Below are positions 6,803 through 13,245 of a DNA stretch of 29,897 nucleotides, one piece after another; positions within the stretch are counted from its first letter, which is position 1, and every line of letters starts with the position of its first letter. The notes beneath the pieces were generated by a model. It saw nothing but the letters and a program-made list of their open reading frames with translations. It was not told the origin of the DNA and searched no databases. The position numbers and the translations under genes are program-made. Source of the DNA: Caccousia sp900752115 (GTDB lineage Bacteria; Bacillota; Clostridia; Oscillospirales; Acutalibacteraceae); assembly GCA_902472225.1 (NCBI GenBank), contig CABRNB010000024.1:1-29897 (forward strand), read 5' to 3'.

Positions 6803-7444
6803 TCAGCGCATGTATTTGCGGAAGTTCCGGCGCGTTTTCCAGTAGCCCATCTGCGTTTTCAGGCGCTTGAGGCTGCTGCCGCCGAAAAAGATTACGATGT
6901 TTACAAGCGACATGAGAATGGCAATCCGATCCGGCCATCCCGCCAGAACAAAGCTCACGAGCAGAAGCACGCCGTCCAGCATGGCGAGATACTTGATCTT
7001 GACCGGCAGAACGAAGAAGAGCATCAGGCGGTAGTCGGGGTAGAAGGCCGCAAAGGCCAGGAACAGCGAGAGGTTCAGGTAATAGTTTGTGCCGTATCCG
7101 GTGATCAGGCACGTGAGGATCGCGCCCACCATGCCGCACAGGTAGTACAGATTAAAGCGGAACACGCCCCACTGCTGCTCCAGGCCGCGGCCGAGCAGGC
7201 AGTAAAAATAGAGGTTGAAGAGAATCCACAGCGGGGAGGACGACGGCGGCACCGCCAGGAAGGTGAGGAGTCTCCACACCTGCCCGTGCAGCAGCGCCGA
7301 CCGATCGAGCGAGAGCACGCGGGGCAGCATGGGGAAAAACAGCTGGAGAATATAGACCAGCAGCATGGCGCCGGAGAGAAAGAACATCAAATTCGGAACG
7401 GCCAGGCCTCTCGCCCTGCGCTCCAGACGATCGATCCACTTCAT
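6803..7444 (-). CDS. Rhomboid-like integral membrane protein, apparently non-catalytic
   Basis: 213 aa from ATG 7444 (MKWIDRLERRARGLAVPNLM). The frame is open for 95 codons further upstream, but that part crosses the promoters at 7593-7657. GGAG lies about 14 nt upstream, further than ideal, so the start is moderately certain. About six hydrophobic segments occur, with the rhomboid-like features GQVWRLLTF, an FNLYFYCLLGRGLEQQWG loop segment and FRFNLYYLCGMVGA. The GxSG serine motif and the catalytic His of rhomboid proteases are missing (NYYLNLSLFLAFAAF sits where GxSG is expected), so this is probably a rhomboid/Der1-fold pseudoenzyme. The C-terminus is basic. Monocistronic, with its own promoter (7593-7621) and terminator. 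Confidence 0.82.
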   Translation of the reverse strand: MKWIDRLERRARGLAVPNLMFFLSGAMLLVYILQLFFPMLPRVLSLDRSALLHGQVWRLLTFLAVPPSSSPLWILFNLYFYCLLGRGLEQQWGVFRFNLYYLCGMVGAILTCLITGYGTNYYLNLSLFLAFAAFYPDYRLMLFFVLPVKIKYLAMLDGVLLLVSFVLAGWPDRIAILMSLVNIVIFFGGSSLKRLKTQMGYWKTRRNFRKYMR

Positions 7445-7592
7445 AGGCTTTCTGTTTGCTCCTTTCCGCTCCGCGCCGCACGGCGCAGGCAGACAAACGG
7501 TGTTCGTTTCGGGTGGTTCAGACGGTCCGCAGGGCCGGATATTCCGGAAAAGCGGCGGAAAACCGTCCGTGGGGAGAAAAGCGAATGGTATC

Positions 7593-7621
7593 ATTATAGC
7601 GGATAGGCCTCTATTTTGCAA
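7593..7621 (-). promoter_or_regulatory. Promoter of the rhomboid-like gene
   Basis: On the - strand TTGCAA (7616-7621), exact 17-bp spacer, TATAAT (7593-7598). The transcript would carry a leader of about 140 nt. The -35 is 7 bp from the divergent + strand -35. Confidence 0.8.
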
Positions 7622-7628
7622 GAAGGGC

Positions 7629-7657
7629 TTGACTTTCCCAAAAGAGCGCGCTATACT
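7629..7657 (+). promoter_or_regulatory. Promoter of the leader peptide and ABC exporter operon
   Basis: TTGACT (7629-7634), exact 17-bp spacer, TATACT (7652-7657). The first start codon is at 7719 and the first ABC gene at 7976, giving a leader of about 310 nt that contains an open reading frame and a terminator. Confidence 0.82.
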
Positions 7658-7718
7658 TATCCTTGCTTCTTGCGCGTTAAACAGAAATTCATCACAAGAT
7701 AGAAAGGAGGCGGACAGA

Positions 7719-7820
7719 ATGACCATCACAGCGAGAACACGTATGAATCATGTTTCCGTGAACCCGTGCGTATGGAACCGGCGTCCTGGGAGTTGTCTGT
7801 CCGCATTCGGCCCGGCCTGA
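7719..7820 (+). CDS. 33-codon leader peptide of the ABC exporter operon (BmrB-like role)
   Basis: ATG 7719 is preceded by AAAGGAGG with 8 nt spacing, one of the best ribosome binding sites in the window, and the frame ends at TGA 7818-7820. It begins MTITARTRMNHV and ends LSAFGPA, with no signal peptide or domain. The stop lies 31 nt before a strong intrinsic terminator that precedes the ABC genes. In B. subtilis, the leader peptide BmrB controls the heterodimeric multidrug exporter BmrCD by ribosome-mediated attenuation, and the gene order here is the same. The peptide sequence itself is not recognisably BmrB, so the role is inferred from position. It may be a cis-acting uORF with no function as a peptide. 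Confidence 0.6.
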   Translation: MTITARTRMNHVSVNPCVWNRRPGSCLSAFGPA

Positions 7821-7851
7821 TTTGGCGAGCCTATGTTTTTGTGGCTGCACA

Positions 7852-7883
7852 GCGTCTCCGGCCTGCGCCGGAGGCGCTTTTTT
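7852..7883 (+). terminator. Attenuator: intrinsic terminator between leader peptide and ABC genes
   Basis: GCGTCTCCGGC (7852-7862), CTGC loop, GCCGGAGGCGC (7867-7877), then TTTTTT (7878-7883); 11-bp stem with one G-T pair. It lies downstream of the operon promoter and 93 bp before the first ABC start, with no second promoter seen, so expression of the exporter should require readthrough. CCGGCG within the leader-peptide codons (about 7778-7783) could pair with CGCCGG at 7866-7871 and act as a weak antiterminator. Confidence 0.85.
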
Positions 7884-7975
7884 GTTCCCCGGCCCGCCGG
7901 ACGGGAGCCTGCGGCAGGAGGAAACCGGCGGGGAAAGGAAACCGGCTCCCGGAAGAAAACGGAGGAGGGAATTGC

Positions 7976-9811
7976 TTGAAACAATCAAAAAAGACCCTGA
8001 TCTGGCGGTTTTTGAAACCGTACGCCTGGATCTTCGCGCTGACGCTCGCGTTTTCCATGGCGAATACGGTGCTCGGCTCGCTTACGCCCCAGGTGGTGCG
8101 TGTGGCGGTGGACTCCATCCTCGGAGGCGAACCGCTGCCGGAGGTCGTGACGGCTCTCACGCCCGCGTCGATGACGCAGGCCGCACCGCTGACGCAGCTG
8201 CTGTATGCCGCGGGTTTTCTGCTCATTGTCGCGGTGCTCTCGGGGCTGTGCACCTACGGCAGCCGCATGGGCACGGCAAAGGGCTCGGAAAGCTTTGTCA
8301 AATCGCTGCGCGACGCGCTGTACCGCCATATCCAGCGGCTGCCGTACGCGTGGCACGTCGAACACAGCACGGGCGAAATCATCCAGCGCTGCACCTCGGA
8401 CGTGGAGGTTGTGCGCAATTTCGTGACGAACCAGCTGCTTGAGGTCTGCCGCACGATCTTCCTCGTGGGCTTCTCGCTGGCCGTCATGTTCTCGATGAAC
8501 TGGAAAACCTCGCTGATCGCGCTGGGCTTTCTCCCTGTTATTCTGCTGTATTCCGGCTTCTTCTATTCGAAGATTGCCCGGCGTTTTCTGACGGCGGACG
8601 AGGCTGAGGGCGAGCTTTCCGCGACGGTGCAGGAGAACCTGACGGGCGTGCGCGTGGTGCGCGCGTTCGGCCGGGAGAAATACGAGGTGGAGCGCTTCGA
8701 CAAAAAGAACGAGCGGTTTGCCTCGCTGTGGATCCGCCTCGGACGGCTCATGAGCGCTTACTGGGGCATCGGCGACCTCATCACGGGCCTGCAGATCCTC
8801 ACGGTGATCTGCGTGGGCGTGACGCAGGCGGTGAACGGAGAAATTACCCTCGGAGAGTTCCTGGCTTTCGTGTCGTACAACCAGTCGCTTGTGTGGCCGG
8901 TGCGCGGCCTCGGCAGGATTCTCTCCGAGATGAGCAAGGCGGGCGTGTCAATCGACCGTCTCGCCTACATTCTCGACTCCGAGCCGGAGCAGGAGCCCGA
9001 GGACGCCCAAACGCCGCCGATGGATAAGGATATCGTGTTCGATCACGTGTCGTTCTCCTACGGCGAGCAGCCTGTCCTGCGCGACGTGAGCTTCACGATT
9101 CCCGCCGGCAAGACCTTTGCGATTCTGGGCGGCACGGGAAGCGGCAAGTCCACGATGATGCATCTGCTCGACCGGCTCTACGATCTGCCGCCGGAGAGCG
9201 GCACGATCACCGTGGGCGGGGTGGACATCTCGAAAATCAGCCGCCCGTATCTGAGGCGGAACATCGGCATGGTGCTGCAGGAGCCGTTCCTTTTCTCCCG
9301 CACCATCCGGGAAAACATCGCCGCGGTGCGGCCCGGGGCGAGCATGGAGGAGATCCGCCGCCAGGCGGGGACGGCCCATGTCGACGAGGCGATCCTCGAG
9401 TTTGCCGACGGCTATGATACGATTGTCGGCGAGCGCGGCGTGACGCTCTCGGGCGGACAGAAGCAGCGCGTGGCGATCGCCCGCACGCTGATGCAGGACG
9501 CGCCCGTGCTCATCTTTGACGACTCGCTTTCGGCGGTCGACGCGGAGACGGACGCGCAGATCCGCGCGTCGCTGCACGACGCGAAGGGCTCGGCGACCGT
9601 GATTCTGATCTCGCACCGCGTCACGACGCTGATGCAGGCCGACCGGATTCTGGTTCTCCAGAACGGCCGCGTCGCGGAGCTTGGCACGCACGAGGAGCTG
9701 CTGGCCCTCGGCGGCATTTACCGCGAAACGTATGATATTCAGACGGCGGCGGCCGATCGCGAGCTGCTGCTGGAAGAGGAGGGAGGCGAAACGGATGGCC
9801 ATGGGGTATGA
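7976..9811 (+). CDS. ABC multidrug exporter half-transporter, degenerate-site subunit (BmrC/LmrC-like)
   Basis: 611 aa. I choose TTG 7976, 6 nt after GGAGGAGGG; the open frame upstream covers the terminator and is not coding. An exporter-type transmembrane domain of about six helices (residues about 1-330) is followed by the nucleotide-binding domain: Walker A GGTGSGKS with Lys391, signature LSGGQKQR (about 490), Walker B VLIFDD with Asp515 and Asp516, H-loop His547. Asp516 replaces the catalytic Glu, so this subunit's Walker motifs form the non-hydrolytic ATP site of a heterodimer, as in BmrCD, LmrCD and TM287/288. The end overlaps the next gene by 17 bp, indicating translational coupling. 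Probable role: export of drugs or lipophilic compounds across the membrane; substrate not determinable. Confidence 0.93.
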   Translation: MKQSKKTLIWRFLKPYAWIFALTLAFSMANTVLGSLTPQVVRVAVDSILGGEPLPEVVTALTPASMTQAAPLTQLLYAAGFLLIVAVLSGLCTYGSRMGTAKGSESFVKSLRDALYRHIQRLPYAWHVEHSTGEIIQRCTSDVEVVRNFVTNQLLEVCRTIFLVGFSLAVMFSMNWKTSLIALGFLPVILLYSGFFYSKIARRFLTADEAEGELSATVQENLTGVRVVRAFGREKYEVERFDKKNERFASLWIRLGRLMSAYWGIGDLITGLQILTVICVGVTQAVNGEITLGEFLAFVSYNQSLVWPVRGLGRILSEMSKAGVSIDRLAYILDSEPEQEPEDAQTPPMDKDIVFDHVSFSYGEQPVLRDVSFTIPAGKTFAILGGTGSGKSTMMHLLDRLYDLPPESGTITVGGVDISKISRPYLRRNIGMVLQEPFLFSRTIRENIAAVRPGASMEEIRRQAGTAHVDEAILEFADGYDTIVGERGVTLSGGQKQRVAIARTLMQDAPVLIFDDSLSAVDAETDAQIRASLHDAKGSATVILISHRVTTLMQADRILVLQNGRVAELGTHEELLALGGIYRETYDIQTAAADRELLLEEEGGETDGHGV

Positions 9812-11624
9812 TGAGCAGGAATATACCAAATCGTTTGACTGGAGATCCTGGAAAAAACTGCTCCCGTTTTTAAAGCCGTACCGTAAGCTGATTTTTGTCG
9901 TGCTCGCGCTCAATGTGGTGTGCGCCTGCATCGACATTGCGCTGCCGCTGTTTCAGCGGTATGCGATCGACGAGTTCATCGAGACGGGGGACGCCTCCGG
10001 ACTGCCGGGCTTCGCCGCGCTGTATGCGTGCGTGATCGGCGTGCAGACGCTGGCGGTAATCCTGTTTGCGCGGCGTTCCATGCGCATTGAAATGCAGGTG
10101 GGGCGCGACATGAAGCGGGCGTGCTTTGTGCATCTGCAGACGCTCTCGCTTTCCTATTATAATGTCACGCCGGTGGGGTATCTGCTTTCCCGCATCATGA
10201 GCGACACCAACCGGATCGCGGGCATGATTGCGTGGAACACGGTCGATATCCTGTGGGCGATCTTCTACGTGCTCGGCGTGTTCGGGGCGATGTTCCTGCT
10301 CAATCCGGGCCTCGCGGCGGCGGTCATTCTGATTGTGCCGGTGATTTCGCTGCTCACGGCGTGGTTTCAGGACCGCATCCTGCGCTGGAACCGCCGCGTG
10401 CGCAAGATGAATTCGCGGATCACGAGCGCGTACAACGAGGGCATCATGGGCGCGCGCACGTCGAAAACGCTTGTCATTGAGGATCAGAACTGCCGCGAAT
10501 TCGAGGAGATCACGCAGGATATGCGCGTTTCCTCGGTGAAGGCGGCGAGGCTCGGCGCGGTGTACATTCCGCTTGTGATGTTTTTCAGCTCGCTGACGAC
10601 GGCGATTGTGCTGGCGCGCGGCGGCGCGCTTGTGCTCGAGGATCTGGTGCTGATCGGCACGCTGTCCGCGTTTACGTCGTACGCCGTCGGCATCTTCGAG
10701 CCGATCCAGCAGATTGCCCGCAACATCGCGGACATTCTTTCCCTGCAGGCGAACATTGAGCGCGTGATGGGCCTGCTCGAGCAGGAGCCGCTCATCACGG
10801 ATACGCCCGAGGTGATCGAGAAGTACGGCACGGCCTTCGAGGCGAAGCGCGAGAACTGGGAGCCGATCCGCGGCGATATCGAGTTCCGCGACGTAACCTT
10901 CCGGTACCCGGACGGCAGCGAGGACGTGCTCAGTCACTTCAATCTGAAAATTCCGGCAGGCTCGACGATCGCGATTGTCGGCGAGACGGGAGCGGGCAAG
11001 AGCACGCTGGTGAACCTTGCCTGCCGCTTCTTCGAACCGACGTCCGGCCAGGTGCTTATCGACGGGCGCGACTACCGCGAGCGCAGCCAGCTGTGGCTGC
11101 ACAGCAGCATCGGCTATGTGCTGCAGAGCCCGCACCTGTTTTCCGGCACCGTGATGGAGAACATCCGCTACGGCCGCCTCGACGCGACGGACGAAGAGGT
11201 CATCGCGGCGGCGAAGGCCGTCTCGGCGGATCAGGTGGCGGCAAAGCTGGAAAAGGGCTACGAGAGCGACGTCGGCGAGGGCGGCGACCGCCTCTCCACC
11301 GGCGAGAAGCAGCTCATTTCGTTTGCCCGCGCCGTGCTGGCGGATCCGCGCATTTTCGTCCTCGACGAGGCGACCAGCTCCATCGACACGCAGACGGAGC
11401 AGCTGATCCAGAAGGCGACGGAGCTTCTGCTGCGCGACCGTACGTCGTTCCTTATCGCTCACCGCCTTTCGACCATCCGCAAGGCGGATCTGATCCTCGT
11501 TGTGCGCGACGGCGCGATCGTCGAACAGGGCACGCACCAGGAACTCCTGCGCAAGAAGGGCTATTACCGCGATCTGTATCTCAAGCAGTTCCAGGAGGAA
11601 ATGGCCCCCTGCGGGGGCGCTTGA
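9795..11624 (+). CDS. ABC multidrug exporter half-transporter, catalytic-site subunit (BmrD/LmrD-like)
   Basis: 609 aa from ATG 9795, with GGGAGG about 8 nt upstream inside the preceding gene. Transmembrane domain of about six helices (about 25-330), then the nucleotide-binding domain: Walker A GETGAGKS with Lys402, Walker B FVLDE with Asp524 and catalytic Glu525, H-loop His556. The signature motif reads LSTGEK (residues 500-505) instead of LSGGQ. This deviant signature faces the Asp516-containing Walker motifs of the partner, while the partner's normal LSGGQ completes the active site here. The pair therefore has one canonical and one degenerate ATP site. The operon ends after this gene at the hairpin region 11628-11818. 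Confidence 0.93.
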   Translation: MAMGYDEQEYTKSFDWRSWKKLLPFLKPYRKLIFVVLALNVVCACIDIALPLFQRYAIDEFIETGDASGLPGFAALYACVIGVQTLAVILFARRSMRIEMQVGRDMKRACFVHLQTLSLSYYNVTPVGYLLSRIMSDTNRIAGMIAWNTVDILWAIFYVLGVFGAMFLLNPGLAAAVILIVPVISLLTAWFQDRILRWNRRVRKMNSRITSAYNEGIMGARTSKTLVIEDQNCREFEEITQDMRVSSVKAARLGAVYIPLVMFFSSLTTAIVLARGGALVLEDLVLIGTLSAFTSYAVGIFEPIQQIARNIADILSLQANIERVMGLLEQEPLITDTPEVIEKYGTAFEAKRENWEPIRGDIEFRDVTFRYPDGSEDVLSHFNLKIPAGSTIAIVGETGAGKSTLVNLACRFFEPTSGQVLIDGRDYRERSQLWLHSSIGYVLQSPHLFSGTVMENIRYGRLDATDEEVIAAAKAVSADQVAAKLEKGYESDVGEGGDRLSTGEKQLISFARAVLADPRIFVLDEATSSIDTQTEQLIQKATELLLRDRTSFLIAHRLSTIRKADLILVVRDGAIVEQGTHQELLRKKGYYRDLYLKQFQEEMAPCGGA

Positions 11625-11627
11625 AGC

Positions 11628-11771
11628 TTCAACAGCTGAGAGAAATCAGTAACAACGCGGGCACGGGCAAGTCCCGGCGTTGCCGGGACTTGCGTGTGAA
11701 ACATTCCTTCGCGGTGCGAAGCACCGGAAAGGAACGTTTCAACGGCTGAGAGAAATCAGTAACAACGCGGG
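11628..11771. repeat. 34-bp direct repeat flanking two large hairpins
   Basis: TTCAACRGCTGAGAGAAATC plus AGTAACAACGCGGG occurs at 11628-11661 and 11738-11771, 33 of 34 identical, offset 110 bp; each copy contains a small CTGA/TCAG hairpin. Between them lie CAAGTCCCGGC-GTT-GCCGGGACTTG (11668-11692), a perfect 11-bp hairpin, and an imperfect palindrome running from GAAACATTCC to GGAACGTTTC (about 11698-11740). The first copy starts 4 bp after the ABC stop codon. The layout resembles a small palindromic intergenic element with a duplicated end. Confidence 0.75.
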
Positions 11772-11781
11772 TGAAAAACAC

Positions 11782-11818
11782 AGCCCCTTTGCGGTACCGG
11801 CCGCAAAGGGGCTGATTT
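11782..11818. terminator. Strong hairpin terminator between convergent genes
   Basis: AGCCCCTTTGCGG (11782-11794) pairs perfectly with CCGCAAAGGGGCT (11801-11813). On the + strand GATTTTA follows; on the - strand GTGTTTTT follows. It can end both the ABC operon and the convergent MBL gene. Confidence 0.8.
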
Positions 11819-11821
11819 TAT

Positions 11822-13147
11822 TCACCGAGGTTCGCCGCGGGACGCGGCGTGCGCGACTTGCCCGCCGCAGGCGTCGCAGAGGCAGGGGGGGGGGCCGGGG
11901 GGGCCGATGAGGTAGATGCGGCAGGGAGCCTCGTTCTGGACGCCGCGGACAAAGGGGCATTTGATGGCGAGGCCGGGGCCGGAGGGGAGGTCGTAGCAGA
12001 CGGCCATGCGGTTGCAGGAGCAGCCGCGGCTCTGGCACCAGTCGCAGGGGGCGGCGTTGGTGCAGTGCTTGACGGCGGGGAACTCGGCGTATTCGGGAGC
12101 GATTTTGCCGCCCTTGTCGTAATCGCCGGTGCTGATCAGGATGTGATCGGCGGAAAGCTCGGAAAAGAGATGGCTCCAATGGCTGGCGGTGCCGTGGTGG
12201 GGAGCCTTGAGAATGTAATAGCCGGGATAGAGCTGATCGGCGATCGCGTCAAAGGTTTCGGGGGCGGCGTCGCCGGTCATGAGAATGTCGTCGAGACTGG
12301 CCTCCTGCGTGCGGCGGTTGTGGAATACAAGGCTGGCGGCGTTGAGCTCGTCGGCGTAGGCCGTGCGCACCACCGGGCGGTTGAGAATTTCGCGCACGTC
12401 GGGCGCGGGCGGGAGAAGGTTGAGCTGCGGAGCCAGCTCGTCGATCTGCAGAAGCAGCGACGTGCATGCGGAAACGGTTTCTTCGGTCAGCGGCATGCCG
12501 GAAGAGGCACGGCAGCAGGCGCGGCAGAACTCGTTTTTGAGTGCCTGAAACTTCGCGGCGCAGGAGGGAAGGAAGGGCGAGGAGAGCTCCACGTTCAGCT
12601 CCTCGACGGCGTTCGCGAAAAGGTCGGAGAAGGGATAGTCCTCCCGGCGCGGCCAGAGCACGTCGTAGGTTACGTTGTCAAAGGTAAAGCTGTCTCCCGC
12701 CGCAAGACCGCGGACGGTCTCGGGGCCGGAGGCGCGCGCCGCCCGCTCGTAAAGGCGGAGGGAGGCGATGTTCGCGCGCGAATAGTCCGTCTGGTCGCGG
12801 AGAAACACAAAGACAAAGAGTGCAAATTCCAGCAGCAGCGCGCGTCCGAGATGGTCGCACGGGCTGGCGGGAAGAAAAATCTGGTTAAAATATTTCGGCT
12901 CCTTGCCGAGAAGGTTCCAGAAGCCGGACAGATGATCGCGATGGCAGTGGGAAAGCAGAAAGGCGCGCGAAGGCGCGCGGCGGTAGCGCTCGAGAATCCC
13001 CTCGTTCACGCACAGGGACAGCTCGCGGCCGTCCTCCCGCCGGACGCGGTTCATGCTGCCGCAGTCCACCATGAGAATTTCGCCCCGGCCTCCGCCGAGA
13101 ACGATGCATTCCCCGTATTCCACATTGTGCAGTTCTATATACTGCAT
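11822..13147 (-). CDS. Metallo-beta-lactamase-fold hydrolase with cysteine-rich C-terminal tail
   Basis: 441 aa from ATG 13147 (GGGAGGA 7 nt upstream). The N-terminus (MQYIELHNVEYGECIVLGG, LMVDCGS) resembles ComEC-type MBL-fold proteins. The metal site shows H67-C-H69-R-D71-H72, Asp in MTGDA (about 290) and His in APHHGT (about 315). The fold usually hydrolyses phosphodiesters or nucleic acids; no signal peptide, so cytoplasmic. The last about 90 residues are unusual: CTNAAPCDWCQSRGCSC, then CPFV and CLCDACGG, probably one or more zinc sites. A G10-CC-G7 tract (11885-11903) encodes the Pro-rich stretch just before CLCDACGG, so slippage would alter only the last zinc-ligand pair. It follows the MORN gene by 98 bp on the same strand. 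Confidence 0.82.
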   Translation of the reverse strand: MQYIELHNVEYGECIVLGGGRGEILMVDCGSMNRVRREDGRELSLCVNEGILERYRRAPSRAFLLSHCHRDHLSGFWNLLGKEPKYFNQIFLPASPCDHLGRALLLEFALFVFVFLRDQTDYSRANIASLRLYERAARASGPETVRGLAAGDSFTFDNVTYDVLWPRREDYPFSDLFANAVEELNVELSSPFLPSCAAKFQALKNEFCRACCRASSGMPLTEETVSACTSLLLQIDELAPQLNLLPPAPDVREILNRPVVRTAYADELNAASLVFHNRRTQEASLDDILMTGDAAPETFDAIADQLYPGYYILKAPHHGTASHWSHLFSELSADHILISTGDYDKGGKIAPEYAEFPAVKHCTNAAPCDWCQSRGCSCNRMAVCYDLPSGPGLAIKCPFVRGVQNEAPCRIYLIGPPGPPPCLCDACGGQVAHAASRGEPR

Positions 13148-13164
13148 GACGCAGTCCTCCCAAC

Positions 13165-13193
13165 AAAAAGGTCAAGCAGGCCGGGCGCCTGCT
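13165..13193 (-). terminator. Weak terminator or attenuator between MORN and MBL genes
   Basis: On the - strand AGCAGGC-GCCCG-GCCTGCT (13175-13193) is followed, 5 nt later, by TTTTT (13165-13169), just upstream of the MBL ribosome binding site. The gap between stem and T-run makes it weak. No promoter was seen in the gap, so partial readthrough from the MORN gene is likely. Confidence 0.45.
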
Positions 13194-13245
13194 TTCGCCT
13201 GCTGAACAAGAGATCCGGCACGGCGGGTCCGCGCCCGGACGCTCC

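Noticed and set aside
7445..7729. 95-codon N-terminal extension of the rhomboid-like protein
   Set aside because: It would cross both divergent promoters, and the sequence before MKWIDRL lacks hydrophobic or conserved character.
9870..11537. 555-codon open frame on the - strand opposite the second ABC gene
   Set aside because: Shadow frame rich in Arg and His; no start signals and no recognisable motif.
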